The notes: a model not told the origin generated them from the letters alone. A DNA stretch of 64,000 nucleotides from Desulfomicrobium sp. ZS1 (GCF_024204645.1 NZ_CP100351.1:806001-870000); one strand, 5' to 3'; positions 9,123 through 18,184 are shown, counted from the stretch's first letter. Made by a program: numbers and translations.

Positions 9123-11309
9123 TCAGGGTTCGGTGCGCCCTAGTGGCAGCTTGGTGAATCGTCCGCCGCTTAAGATCGGATCGTCCTTGTAGCCGAGGGC
9201 CTTGAAGTCGATGTAGTCGGTAACGCCGACCAGATCAGCCACGTCGCGGCCCTGGGAAACCATCTTGGCGAAGTCGGTGCCGGAGGCGGTCAGCTTCTTG
9301 AAGTCCACGTCCCGCCGGTCCTGATGGCAGCGGTCGCAGGTTTTTTCACCTTTGAGGCTCTCGTGGCACTGCACGCAAGACAGGGCCATATCCTTAGGCA
9401 TGACCTCATGCTTGATGCCCCAGTACATGTTGGTGCGCACCCATGTGTATTCCCCGCTGTAGGGCAAGCCGGCCGCCTTCATGCCGTCGACGAAGGCCTT
9501 CTGCCAGTCGAGGTTTTTCCAGTAGGCGGTGGTGTCGTCCGGTGACGTGGGATAGAGGTGGGGCACAAGCAGGTAGTTGTGCTTGGCGTCGGCGGGCTGG
9601 ATTCCGTCCATGAGCTTGAAGGGGAAGATCTTGGAGGAGGGGTCTTTCATGCTGCCGACCGGTGCCGTGATATTGGTCACGGGCAGGTTGCGGCGTTCTT
9701 CGGCGGACGGGTTTTCGCCGGGGGCAAAACCCGTGGCGTCGGGGGCGATGGCGTCGCCCAGAAGCAGGCGCTCCATGTAGCCGTTGTACCAAGCGTAGAC
9801 GGGCTTTTTGGATTCTTTCCACTCGAATTCGCCCTTCATCCAATTGTAGTCTTCTTCACCGGAGGCGTCCTTTACCGGCTGCCTGGATTTGTCGCCGGCC
9901 AGAGACCAGTCCCACCAGGTCTTGGTTGGCCTGCATTTGGAATAGATCGGCGTATGACAGGTATTGCAGGCCACGGTGTCGGTATGCTTGTTGAGATGGA
10001 AATCAAGCATGCTGTCCCCGAAGTGGGGTTTGTTTGTATGGCAGTCTTCGCAGGTGCGCGAACCCTCGGCCACGGGCAGGGATGTGCTGCGGCCCCTGAT
10101 CTTGTGGTTTACGGCCGCGTGGCAATCGGTACAGGCGAAGTCGTGTCCACCCATGTGCACGTCGCAGTTGCGTTCCGGGTAGCGCAGCACTTCGGACATG
10201 TCCGCGTGCTTGACGCCGTCCGCTCCGCCGCCTTGGAAATGACAGCTTCCGCAGGTGTTGCGGTTGGTATTGCCGACGTTTTCAGCCACGAACTTGAGGT
10301 CCACCTCGGGAGCGGGCATACCTGCCGCCGGCGGGGCCTTGTGGTAGCTGTCCGTCGTGTCGTGGCAGACCAGACAGTCGACCCTGGTCATGTCCGTGAA
10401 GTCGAAGGTCTCGTCCTTCCATCCGTAGCCCGCGTGGCACGAGGTGCAGCGAGGCCAGTTGGAGGGCAGGGCGATGCAGAAGTTGTTCATCGTGTCGGTG
10501 GCCTTGCCGCTCATGACTTTTTTCTGGCGTTCGACGGTATAGGGAGAAGGGCCTTTCCAGAGCCAGTGTGCGCTCTTGATCATGTCTTCCCCGGCTTTTT
10601 GATGGCAACGCAGACATTCCTGCGTGACCTGGATCGGGGTCGGATCGGCGGGGAGTTTCACCAGGTCCTTGTGGTCGGGCACGCGTTTGGCATGGCAGCC
10701 GACACAGTCGATGGGTCCTTTGTTCATTTCTTCGTGGCAGCCCATGCACTGCTGATGATACGCGGCCTTGAGGCCGATGCGTTCCGGGTGCGCGGGGTTG
10801 AAGGCCTCCTGATGGCAGGTGCGGCAGGCCACGGTTTCGGATAGCCGGTCGATCCCGGCGTCGGCTCCTTCGGGGCTGGCGTGATGGCACAGGGCGCAGT
10901 CGCCGCCCAGGCTGGCCGCGTGTTTGGAGTGCATGAAGCGGGCTGGCCCGTACAGGTTTTCAAAGGTGTTGACCAGAGGGCTGTCCAGAATCATGAGTGA
11001 ATACTTGATGTCGGCCACGCCCAGGCCCAGGTTCTTGAATCTGATCTGGCGCAGCTTGGGGTCCTCGCTTTTGACCTTGGCCACGAATTCGCGCGGGGTT
11101 TTGGCACGCGCCATGGCGGCGGCATGGTCAGGCGCTTCCCATCCTGCCGGTTTGGGATTGAGCGATGTGCGGATTTTTTGGACCGGGCCGATGGGTTTGG
11201 ATTGCTCCGGCGCGGTGGTGGCCGCGTGAGGCGCCAACAGCGCCACCGCCAGGATGATCGCCGCGCACAGCGTGGCCGGGATGAGTCGTGCTCGTCTGGA
11301 TGTCTTCAT
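9123..11309 (-). CDS. 13-haem cytochrome c: c3-like domain fused to an octahaem tetrathionate reductase-like domain
   Basis: 728 residues with a signal peptide (MKTSRRARLIPATLC, then a hydrophobic stretch to about 30), hence periplasmic. Thirteen CxxCH haem sites are visible, starting at residues 138, 162, 188, 202, 232, 288, 312, 353, 393, 420, 448, 645 and 658. The first four are clustered like class III cytochrome c3. The next eight, with CTSCHAGYGW, CLVCHD, CGSCHFQGGG, a VKHAD segment and CNTCHTPIYSK, follow the octahaem tetrathionate reductase pattern; the last is extra. It overlaps the NrfD-like gene upstream by 4 bases (ATGA). In vivo substrate is unknown: tetrathionate, nitrite or another sulfur/nitrogen oxide are all possible. 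Confidence 0.9.
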   Translation of the reverse strand: MKTSRRARLIPATLCAAIILAVALLAPHAATTAPEQSKPIGPVQKIRTSLNPKPAGWEAPDHAAAMARAKTPREFVAKVKSEDPKLRQIRFKNLGLGVADIKYSLMILDSPLVNTFENLYGPARFMHSKHAASLGGDCALCHHASPEGADAGIDRLSETVACRTCHQEAFNPAHPERIGLKAAYHQQCMGCHEEMNKGPIDCVGCHAKRVPDHKDLVKLPADPTPIQVTQECLRCHQKAGEDMIKSAHWLWKGPSPYTVERQKKVMSGKATDTMNNFCIALPSNWPRCTSCHAGYGWKDETFDFTDMTRVDCLVCHDTTDSYHKAPPAAGMPAPEVDLKFVAENVGNTNRNTCGSCHFQGGGADGVKHADMSEVLRYPERNCDVHMGGHDFACTDCHAAVNHKIRGRSTSLPVAEGSRTCEDCHTNKPHFGDSMLDFHLNKHTDTVACNTCHTPIYSKCRPTKTWWDWSLAGDKSRQPVKDASGEEDYNWMKGEFEWKESKKPVYAWYNGYMERLLLGDAIAPDATGFAPGENPSAEERRNLPVTNITAPVGSMKDPSSKIFPFKLMDGIQPADAKHNYLLVPHLYPTSPDDTTAYWKNLDWQKAFVDGMKAAGLPYSGEYTWVRTNMYWGIKHEVMPKDMALSCVQCHESLKGEKTCDRCHQDRRDVDFKKLTASGTDFAKMVSQGRDVADLVGVTDYIDFKALGYKDDPILSGGRFTKLPLGRTEP

Positions 11310-12469
11310 CGCGTCATCTCCTCCTGCTTGGGTGCGGACAGGACCGGCGCAAAGGTTACGAGCGTCCGGTACAGGAACATGATCGCCGCCACTGCTCCGG
11401 CCGTGACGAGAATTTCGCCGATGGACGGAAAATACGGGATTGTCCCGGTTTGCGGAGTGTAGGCTACCAGAAAGACGTTGACCCGGTTCAGGAGCACGCC
11501 GCCGACAATGAGCAGGGCGGCGAAGAAGAGTCTGCGCCGGGACCGCCGTACCGCCGGGAAGAGCAGCAAGGTCCAGGGCAGAATCACGCCCAGGCCCACT
11601 TCGGCCAGGAAACTGTTGGCCGCGAGTGTTCCGTCAAAGGCCAGGGACAGAACCCCTCGATGCAGAAGGTCCCACAGCTTGAGCGCCATGTACAGGCCCA
11701 GGGTAATGATGGTGAATCGTGACAGCGGGGCCAGGACCTCCATTTCACTGGACAGACCGAGGGACGTGGTGGCTAGGTTGGTCTCGACGATGACCATGGG
11801 ATACCCCACCGAGAAGGCCGAGAGCAGGAAGAGCAGGGGCAGAAATGGCGTGTACCAGAGCGCGTGGACCTTGGTCGGTGCGATGACCATGAGCGTGCCC
11901 AGGCTTGACTGGTGCATGCAGGACAGGACCACGCCGAGCACGATGAAGATCCACATAAAGGATGAGAGCTTGCGGTTGAACCAGCCCAGAACCTTTATTT
12001 TCGTGCCCCATTTTTCGGCCAGGATCGGGATCATCTCGATCCAGAGCACGCTCAAGTAGATCATGACGCACATGGCCACTTCAAAGAGGGCTGAATTGTA
12101 ATTGTGGAAGAACACGGGTTTCCAGATGGCCCAGGAGCGCCCGATATCGACAAAGACGGCGAAGGCGACAAAGGTGTAGCCCAGGGCGGCGGTCAAAAGC
12201 GCGGGTCTGGTCACGGCCTCGTAGGCGTGGCGGCCGAAGATGTGGGCCAGGGCGGCGGTGGTGAACCCTCCGGCGGCCAGGGCCACGCCGGATGCCACGT
12301 CCATACCGATCCAGATGCCCCATGGGTTGGTGTTGGAAAGGTTGGTGGCGTAGCCCAGGCCGAAGATGAAGCGGACCATGAGGGCCGCGCCTCCGGCCAG
12401 CATGAATGCGAGCAGGACCAGGACGCCCGGGGACCAGAAGGGACGGTCGATGGGTCGGGGATGGTGCAT
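11306..12469 (-). CDS. NrfD/PsrC/HybB-type quinone-interacting membrane subunit
   Basis: 387 residues, about 10 hydrophobic helices and no cofactor motifs. Starts near FWSPGVLVLLAFMLAGGAAL and contains NPWGIWIGMDVASGVALAAGG, typical of the NrfD/HybB family. These proteins bind (mena)quinol and pass electrons to a partner iron-sulfur subunit. It is 4 bases after the ferredoxin gene and overlaps the cytochrome gene, so the three products should form one membrane complex. Its arrangement with a HybA-type subunit matches the hydrogenase-2 module, but the catalytic partner here is a cytochrome. Confidence 0.9.
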   Translation of the reverse strand: MHHPRPIDRPFWSPGVLVLLAFMLAGGAALMVRFIFGLGYATNLSNTNPWGIWIGMDVASGVALAAGGFTTAALAHIFGRHAYEAVTRPALLTAALGYTFVAFAVFVDIGRSWAIWKPVFFHNYNSALFEVAMCVMIYLSVLWIEMIPILAEKWGTKIKVLGWFNRKLSSFMWIFIVLGVVLSCMHQSSLGTLMVIAPTKVHALWYTPFLPLLFLLSAFSVGYPMVIVETNLATTSLGLSSEMEVLAPLSRFTIITLGLYMALKLWDLLHRGVLSLAFDGTLAANSFLAEVGLGVILPWTLLLFPAVRRSRRRLFFAALLIVGGVLLNRVNVFLVAYTPQTGTIPYFPSIGEILVTAGAVAAIMFLYRTLVTFAPVLSAPKQEEMTR

Positions 12470-12473
12470 GAGC

Positions 12474-13370
12474 TTACTCCTTGTCCGGGTGTGATTTTTC
12501 GCCCGAGAGCATTTTCATGGTTAGGGCCAGCCCGCCGAAGAGCAGGGCCGGGGACCACAGGTAGCTGAACAGGGCATGCTGGATGGTTTCGCTGCGTCTG
12601 GGCAGGGGCTCAAGCGGCACGCGGGGGAATCCGAGTTTGGCGAAGGGGGTTCCTGCGACGTACAGCCAGCTTGTGCCACCGCCCTCGTGTTCGCCGTAGA
12701 TGTGGTTCTCGTAGCGGCTGGGGTCGTTATCGATGCGCTCCCGCGCCAGTTTCAGAAGCGTCGAACGCTTGCCGAAGGTGATGGCCTCGGTAGGACAGAT
12801 GGAGGCGCAGCCCGGCATCTTGCCGTCTTCGAGCCGCTCCAGGCAGAAGGTGCATTTGCGTACTTGCGGGGTGAGCGGGTTATGGAAATCGTAGGCCGGA
12901 ATTTCGAACGGGCAGGCGACCATGCAGTAGCGGCAGCCGATGCATTTGCCGACGTCGTAATGCACCGTTCCGTTTTCCTTCTTGGAGAGAGCGCCGGTGA
13001 CGCAGGCCGAGACGCAGGCCGGGTCCTGGCAATGCATGCACTGGATTTTGACGAAACTGGGTACCAGTTCGCCGCGTTCAGTGAGCTGGCCCGGATAATA
13101 GCGGTTCACGACCGTGTATGAGCCGGCCGTGGGGCGGCGTTTGGTGTCGAGCACGCGCATGTCCTCGAAGGATGTTTCGGGTTCGGGCAGCTTGTTGACC
13201 TGATTGCAGGCCAGTTCGCATTTGCGGCAGCCGATGCAGCGGGTCACGTCGACCAGACAGCCAAGCGGGTCTTCCGGTGCCTTGGATTCCCAAGCGTGGG
13301 CTGGCGTCGCAGCCATGGCGGCGATGCCCAGGCCGGCTGTTTTGAGGAATTGCCGACGAGCGATACTCAT
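12474..13370 (-). CDS. Tat-exported 4x[4Fe-4S] ferredoxin, HybA-like, with membrane anchor
   Basis: 298 residues. N-terminal twin-arginine signal [12 protein letters not shown]; cysteine groups for four [4Fe-4S] clusters: [31 protein letters not shown] and CTFCLERL...GCASICP. A C-terminal hydrophobic helix ([11 protein letters not shown]) suggests anchoring, as in HybA. Start chosen at ATG 13370 after AAGGAGGAGGT. First gene of the operon; it should carry electrons between the NrfD-like quinone subunit and the 13-haem cytochrome on the outer face of the inner membrane. Confidence 0.92.
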   Translation of the reverse strand: MSIARRQFLKTAGLGIAAMAATPAHAWESKAPEDPLGCLVDVTRCIGCRKCELACNQVNKLPEPETSFEDMRVLDTKRRPTAGSYTVVNRYYPGQLTERGELVPSFVKIQCMHCQDPACVSACVTGALSKKENGTVHYDVGKCIGCRYCMVACPFEIPAYDFHNPLTPQVRKCTFCLERLEDGKMPGCASICPTEAITFGKRSTLLKLARERIDNDPSRYENHIYGEHEGGGTSWLYVAGTPFAKLGFPRVPLEPLPRRSETIQHALFSYLWSPALLFGGLALTMKMLSGEKSHPDKE

Positions 13371-13431
13371 ACCTCCTCCTTTTTGCGAATGATGTCTCTT
13401 GGATGCCGAAGCGCGGGGGTTCTCTATTCTG

Positions 13432-13480
13432 AGAAAAACCTATACCCAAGGTTTGGTCTGGGCATCTTGATGGTCGTCAA
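13432..13480 (-). promoter_or_regulatory. Candidate class II FNR-type promoter for the cytochrome operon
   Basis: The minus strand has a -10-like TATAGG at 13444-13439, predicting transcription start near 13432. The FNR-type box at 13467-13480 is centred at 13473.5, 41.5 bases upstream of that start, the standard distance for FNR/Crp class II activation. Start point is inferred from the hexamer only. Confidence 0.5.
13467..13480. promoter_or_regulatory. FNR-type operator TTGATggtcGTCAA
   Basis: Matches the FNR consensus TTGAT-N4-ATCAA at 9 of 10 positions. It lies 18 bases before the GTG of the Crp/Fnr gene, where binding would block or limit that gene's own transcription, and upstream of the divergent ferredoxin gene. 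Confidence 0.65.
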
Positions 13481-13497
13481 GTTTTGGAGAGAGAATC

Positions 13498-14169
13498 GTG
13501 GAAATAATGCATGCGTTGGAAGAAATGAGCCTGCTGAAGGGTCTCACCTCTCAGGAGTTGACCGGACTGGCGCGGGGCGCGGTCTGGAAAACTTTCGCTT
13601 CCGGTGAATTCGTCTTTCATCAGGGCGATGAGGCCAGATATTTTTATGTGCTTTATTCGGGCATGCTCAAGCTTTTTCGCAGCACGGTCGATGGTCGGGA
13701 CCAAACCGTTTATCTGGTGGAAGAGGGCGATCCGTTTTGTCTGTGCTCCTTGTACGGGGCCGAGGTCCTGCCGGTCAGCGCGCTGACCATGACCGCCTGC
13801 GAGGTGGTCGCTTTTTCGAGGGAATGCATGGAGGAACAGTTACGCCGCTCTTCGCTGGTACTGCTCAACATCGTGCGGGTGCTCAACACCCGGCTCATGC
13901 ATTCGTATCAGATGATCGAGGACCTGGCCCTGCGCAGCATCCACCAGCGCGTGGCCTCCTTTCTACTGCATGCGGCCCGGGTCCGGGGCGGGGATTCGCT
14001 CCGCGTGACCCTTTCGGTCTCCCGGCAGGAGGTAGCCAAGATTCTGGGCACCACGCCGGAGACCATCTCCCGCGTCCTGGCGCGGCTGTGCCAGGACGGG
14101 CTGATCGAGGCCCGGGGACGCGAGATCGTCCTGCTCGATTACCAGGGCATGGTGGACGTGGCGGGGTAA
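13498..14169 (+). CDS. Crp/Fnr family transcriptional regulator
   Basis: 223 residues. cNMP-binding-type beta roll at about 15-115 (SGEFVFHQGDEARYFYVLYSG), dimer helix, then winged helix with VSRQEVAKILGTTPETISRVL. The recognition helix carries E-x-x-S-R, the FNR residues that read TTGA, and a TTGAT box lies in the shared promoter. It has no N-terminal cysteine cluster for an FNR-type [4Fe-4S], so the signal is probably haem- or small-molecule-borne; a CLC motif sits near residue 80. GTG start at 13498 after GGAGAGAG. Divergent from the cytochrome operon, its likely target. Confidence 0.88.
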   Translation: MEIMHALEEMSLLKGLTSQELTGLARGAVWKTFASGEFVFHQGDEARYFYVLYSGMLKLFRSTVDGRDQTVYLVEEGDPFCLCSLYGAEVLPVSALTMTACEVVAFSRECMEEQLRRSSLVLLNIVRVLNTRLMHSYQMIEDLALRSIHQRVASFLLHAARVRGGDSLRVTLSVSRQEVAKILGTTPETISRVLARLCQDGLIEARGREIVLLDYQGMVDVAG

Positions 14170-14306
14170 ATGCTTGAACCTGGGCCTGCTCGGATGTTTC
14201 ACGTTTTGGGCCTTAAATCCAACTGGACGCACCAGGGCGAGGCGGATACACAAAGGCGTTTTGTAGACGATCCACCCCAATTTCTTCAGCATTCCGGAAA
14301 CTTTTC

Positions 14307-15842
14307 GTGTCCACCAACCGAACCATCGCCAAGAACGCCTCCATCGTCTCCGGGGCCACCATGCTCAGCCGGGTGCTGGGGCTCGTGCGCGATTTGATCA
14401 TGGCCTATGCCCTGGGCGCGTCCGTGCTGGCCGACGCCTTTTTTGTCGCCTTTCGCGTGCCCAACCTGCTCAGAAGCCTCTTTGCTGAAGGATCCCTGAC
14501 CATGGCCTTCGTGCCCACCTTCGTCAAAATCCGGCAGAGCGAGGGGGACAGGGCCGCCTTTACCCTGGCCCGTTCCATCCAGTTCTGGCTAGTGGTCATT
14601 TTGGGCCTGCTTACGATTTTTGTTCTGCTTTTTCCCAAGGCCGTTACCCTGCTCATCGCCTCCGGTTTCGCGGCCAAGCGGCCCGAGCTTTTTGAACTGA
14701 CCGCGAGCCTGGTCCAGATCTGCTTTCCCTACATCCTGTTCATTTCCGGCGTGGCCCTGTGCATGGGCATTTTAAACAGCATGGGCCATTTTCTCCTCCC
14801 GGCTTTGGCTCCGTGCATCCTCAACATCGTACTCATCTGCGCGAGCCTCCTGGCCATCAAGGTTGGCGGGAACGTGGCCGTGTACCTAGCCTGGGGCGTG
14901 CTCGTGGCCGGGATCGGGCAGTGGCTTCTGCAACAGCCCATACTGCGCTCCAAAGGCTTTTCCTGGATCGGCCCGGTGCAGCCGACCGGCCCCGGCGTGC
15001 GCCGCATCGGCACGCTCATGCTGCCCACCATCCTGGGCTCGGCCGTGTACCAGATCAATATCCTCATCAGCACGGGCATGGCCTCCTTTCTGCCCGAGGG
15101 ATCCGTGTCGTACCTCTATTACGCGGACCGGCTCTTTCAGTTTCCTTTGGGCGTCTTCGGCGTGGCCGTGGGCGTGGCCACCCTGCCGTCGCTCTCCCTT
15201 TTGGCCGCGCCGGAGAAGCGCGCCGAGTTCAAGGACACCCTGGCCACCTCCCTGGGCCTGACCCTGTTCGTGAACCTGCCCGCCGCCGCAGGCCTGGCCG
15301 GATTGTCACTGCCGCTGGTCGATCTGCTCTTCGGGCGCGGGGCGTTCTCCGATGCCGCCGTGCACGGCACGGCCATGGCCCTGCTCGGCTACGTGGTCGG
15401 CCTGCCCGCATTTTCCAGCGTGCGCTCCCTGGCTTCGGCCTATTATGCGCTGGGCGACACCAAGACGCCCGTGCGCGTGGCCGTGGGCAGCCTGTGCGTC
15501 TTCGTGGTCGCGGGCTACGCGGGCATGCAGGTGCTCGGGCATGTGGGGCTGGCCCTGGCCTCGTCCGTATCGGCCTGGTTCAACGTCGTGCTGCTGGGAT
15601 TTTTTCTGCGGCGGCATTGCGGAGCGTGGTTCAGGGTCAACCGCGACATCGTCCTCTCCTTTGCCCTGAGCCTGGCCATGCTTTTCGGATGCTGGGCCAG
15701 CACCCGGCTCGGTCCGTTCTGTCTGCTCTTCATTCCCGTCTGGGCGCTGGCGTACATGGGCGCGGGATTCGCGCTGAACATAAGCCAGGCCAGGCTTTTC
15801 GCCGACGTGCTGGGGCGGCGGTTATGGCGTAAAAGGGCCTGA
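14307..15842 (+). CDS. murJ: Lipid II flippase MurJ
   Basis: 511 residues, 13-14 hydrophobic helices, MviN/MurJ family. Begins with IAKNASIVSGATMLSRVLGLVRD and has the conserved VPNLLRSLFAEGSL and SYLYYADRLFQFPLGVFGVA stretches. It moves lipid-linked peptidoglycan precursor across the inner membrane. Start GTG at 14307 with a weak GGAAAC site. Upstream 14170-14306 shows no gene. Confidence 0.94.
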   Translation: MSTNRTIAKNASIVSGATMLSRVLGLVRDLIMAYALGASVLADAFFVAFRVPNLLRSLFAEGSLTMAFVPTFVKIRQSEGDRAAFTLARSIQFWLVVILGLLTIFVLLFPKAVTLLIASGFAAKRPELFELTASLVQICFPYILFISGVALCMGILNSMGHFLLPALAPCILNIVLICASLLAIKVGGNVAVYLAWGVLVAGIGQWLLQQPILRSKGFSWIGPVQPTGPGVRRIGTLMLPTILGSAVYQINILISTGMASFLPEGSVSYLYYADRLFQFPLGVFGVAVGVATLPSLSLLAAPEKRAEFKDTLATSLGLTLFVNLPAAAGLAGLSLPLVDLLFGRGAFSDAAVHGTAMALLGYVVGLPAFSSVRSLASAYYALGDTKTPVRVAVGSLCVFVVAGYAGMQVLGHVGLALASSVSAWFNVVLLGFFLRRHCGAWFRVNRDIVLSFALSLAMLFGCWASTRLGPFCLLFIPVWALAYMGAGFALNISQARLFADVLGRRLWRKRA

Positions 15843-15917
15843 CTTGAACTGCGCGCTCTTTGACGTTAGGCTTGTCGCTTCCATCCAACACAAAAAAAAC
15901 AGCAGTGAGGACCACAT

Positions 15918-17141
15918 ATGATCCGCATCAATGAGAATTATACGAAGCTCAAGGCCTCCTATCTTTTCGCCGACATCGCCCGCCGTGTGAATGCCTTCCA
16001 GCAGGCAAGCCCCGACAAGAAGGTCATCCGCCTCGGTATCGGGGACGTGACCGAACCTTTGCCCGAAGCCGTGGTCGCAGCCTTTCATCAGGGCGTGGAC
16101 GAGATGGCCAGCGCTGGCACCTTTCGCGGCTACGGTCCGGAACAGGGCTATGACTTTCTGCGCGAACTGATCGCCAAAGAGGATTTTCAGTCGCGCGGCG
16201 CGGACATCGCCGCGGACGAGATCTTTGTCAGTGACGGGGCCAAGTGCGATACGGGCAACATCCAGGAACTTTTCGCCGGCGACATCCGCATCGCCATTCC
16301 CGATCCGGTCTATCCCGTCTACGTGGACACCAACGTCATGGCCGGACGTACCGGCGCCAACGTGGACGGCCGTTACGAAGGCCTGGTCTACCTCGACGGA
16401 ACTCGGGACAACGGATTTATTCCCGAACTGCCGGGCGAGCCCGTGGACTTGATCTATCTGTGCTATCCCAACAACCCTACAGGCGCGACCATCACCACGG
16501 CGCAGCTCAAAGCCTGGGTTGATTACGCCCGCGAGAACAAGGCGCTCATTCTTTTCGACGCCGCCTACGAGGCCTTCATTCGCGACCCTGAGCTGCCCAA
16601 ATCCATCTACGAGATCAAGGGTGCGCGCGAGGTGGCCATCGAGTTCCGCTCGCTGTCCAAGACCGCCGGTTTCACGGGCACGCGTCTGGCATTCACCGTG
16701 GTACCTAAGACCTGCATGGCCTATGACAACGAGGGCAACGCGCACAGCCTGCACGCCATGTGGAACCGCCGTCACACCACCAAATTCAACGGCGTGTCCT
16801 ATCCGGTGCAAAAAGCCGCGGCGGCCGTCTATTCGCCCGAGGGCAAGGCGCAGGCCAAGGCGCTGGTGGACCATTACCTGAACAATGCGTCCATTATCCG
16901 CAAGGAAATGACCCTGCTTGGCTATGACTGCGTGGGCGGGGAAAATTCACCGTATGTCTGGATCGACGGCAAGATGGGCTCGTGGGATTTTTTTGACATG
17001 CTCCTTGCCAAGGCCGCCGTGGTCTGCACTCCGGGGGCGGGCTTCGGAACCTGCGGGGAAGGCTACATCCGTATCTCCGCGTTCAACAGTCTGGCCAACG
17101 TCCAGGAAGCCATGGAGCGGCTGCGCTCCGTTTTGAAGTAG
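15918..17141 (+). CDS. dapL: LL-diaminopimelate aminotransferase
   Basis: 407 residues. PLP enzyme converting tetrahydrodipicolinate directly to LL-diaminopimelate, the short route to lysine and peptidoglycan. N-terminus [20 protein letters not shown] and [12 protein letters not shown] are characteristic of Dap[10 protein letters not shown] and [15 protein letters not shown] (PLP lysine) are present. RBS GTGAGGACCACAT precedes the ATG. Its stop is one base before the next ATG, so it is coupled to the methyltransferase. Confidence 0.95.
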   Translation: MIRINENYTKLKASYLFADIARRVNAFQQASPDKKVIRLGIGDVTEPLPEAVVAAFHQGVDEMASAGTFRGYGPEQGYDFLRELIAKEDFQSRGADIAADEIFVSDGAKCDTGNIQELFAGDIRIAIPDPVYPVYVDTNVMAGRTGANVDGRYEGLVYLDGTRDNGFIPELPGEPVDLIYLCYPNNPTGATITTAQLKAWVDYARENKALILFDAAYEAFIRDPELPKSIYEIKGAREVAIEFRSLSKTAGFTGTRLAFTVVPKTCMAYDNEGNAHSLHAMWNRRHTTKFNGVSYPVQKAAAAVYSPEGKAQAKALVDHYLNNASIIRKEMTLLGYDCVGGENSPYVWIDGKMGSWDFFDMLLAKAAVVCTPGAGFGTCGEGYIRISAFNSLANVQEAMERLRSVLK

Positions 17142-17142
17142 G

Positions 17143-17949
17143 ATGACAGCTGCGGCCGTGGATCAGGCCCGGCGGAATTTTCCGCGCGGGCTCTCCCAGC
17201 CGGAGTCGGGTTTTCGTTTTTCTATGGACGCGCTGCTGCTGGCCGCTTTTGCCGGACGGGAGCAGGTGCGCGGCCGGGTCCTCGATCTGGGAACCGGATG
17301 CGGGGTGGTGGGGCTTGGATTGGCCCTTGACCACCCCGATTTTTTTGGGATTGGCCTGGACCTGAACCCGGACATGCTCCGGCATGCCCGCGAAAATGTC
17401 TGCCGTCTGGGTTTCGCGGAGAGCTTCGCCCTGCTCCGGGCCGACGCCTGCGGGCCCTGGGGGATTGCGCCCGAAAGCATGGATCTGGTGCTGTGCAATC
17501 CGCCGTACCGTGATCCGGGCCGGGGGCGGATCTGTCCGGACGAGGCCAAGACCCTGGCGCGTTTCGAGCGCCGGGCCGAGCTTGTGGATTTTGTCCGCGC
17601 CGCCGCGTATCTGCTGCGCAACCGCAAGAGCTGCGTCTTCATTCATCTGGCCGAGCGTGTCGATGAACTGCTGGACTTGCTGCGCGTCTCCCGGCTGCAG
17701 CCCAAGGAGGTGCTGTTCGTGCATCAGCGTCAGGATACAACGGCCCGGCTGGTGCTTGTGCGCAGTCTCAAGAACGGCGGACCGGGCCTGACGGTGCATC
17801 CGCCCCTGATTTTGCACGAGGGCCGGGGCAGTGAAACGCGCCTGAGTGCAGCGGCGCTGTCTTTTTGTCCGCGTCTGGCTTGCAACGCGGGCTCCAAAAA
17901 CAGGAATTCCCGCATAAATGGCGGGAATTCCGAAAGCTCGGGAACCTGA
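17143..17949 (+). CDS. TrmN6-like N6-adenine methyltransferase
   Basis: 268 residues. SAM-binding RVLDLGTGCGVVGLGLA and catalytic NPPYRDPG, the NPPY motif of amino-methyltransferases. N-terminal RGLSQPESGFRFSMDALLLAAF matches the TrmN6/YfiC group, which methylates A37 of tRNA-Val. The last 25 residues are low-complexity and coincide with a hairpin, so the natural C-terminus may have been extended. Starts one base after the dapL stop. Confidence 0.82.
   Translation: MTAAAVDQARRNFPRGLSQPESGFRFSMDALLLAAFAGREQVRGRVLDLGTGCGVVGLGLALDHPDFFGIGLDLNPDMLRHARENVCRLGFAESFALLRADACGPWGIAPESMDLVLCNPPYRDPGRGRICPDEAKTLARFERRAELVDFVRAAAYLLRNRKSCVFIHLAERVDELLDLLRVSRLQPKEVLFVHQRQDTTARLVLVRSLKNGGPGLTVHPPLILHEGRGSETRLSAAALSFCPRLACNAGSKNRNSRINGGNSESSGT
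17896..17931 (-). terminator. Minus-strand terminator inside the end of the methyltransferase gene
   Basis: GGAATTCCCGC (17903-17913) and GCGGGAATTCC (17921-17931) form a perfect 11-bp stem; on the minus strand it is followed by TGTTTTTGG. It would end transcription from the CBS-ACT/small-peptide pair. It is encoded within the sense-strand CDS of the converging gene. Confidence 0.65.
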
Positions 17950-17962
17950 CGGGGCGTAGACC

Positions 17963-18103
17963 TTATTTGCTCATGCGGCCGATAATGAAGGAAATGAGGG
18001 CTGTCGCGAAAAGCAGGCCAAGGACATAGTCCGTATCGAGAGCCGCTTGTAGGGTATTGGTGATTTCGACGAAAGTGTCCTTGATGGGATAATGCTCTTC
18101 CAT
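17963..18103 (-). CDS. 46-residue single-pass membrane peptide
   Basis: Begins MEEHYPIKDTFVEITN and ends with one hydrophobic helix (VLGLLFATALISFIIGR) and MSK. The ATG at 18103 has AGGAG six bases upstream, a good ribosome site. The order acidic head, amphipathic stretch, membrane helix, short basic tail suggests a small inner-membrane peptide. It lies 82 bases after the CBS-ACT gene with a hairpin between. No family recognised. Confidence 0.6.
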   Translation of the reverse strand: MEEHYPIKDTFVEITNTLQAALDTDYVLGLLFATALISFIIGRMSK

Positions 18104-18139
18104 GGGTGCTCCTGCCTGGGTGCTCCCGCCTACATGAAC

Positions 18140-18166
18140 AGGACCCGTGAAGACTCCACGGGTCCT
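18140..18166 (-). terminator. Hairpin between CBS-ACT gene and small membrane peptide
   Basis: AGGACCCGTG (18140-18149) and CACGGGTCCT (18157-18166), 10-bp perfect stem, 7-base loop, no strong U-run. Could be a partial terminator or an mRNA-stabilising hairpin. Confidence 0.5.
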
Positions 18167-18184
18167 GGGTAATGGCGGGCCGGT

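Noticed and set aside
9558-10844. Plus-strand frame opposite the cytochrome
   Set aside because: Composition is that of an antisense shadow; the 13 haem motifs on the other strand decide.
15822-16874. Minus-strand frame opposite dapL
   Set aside because: Shadow of dapL.
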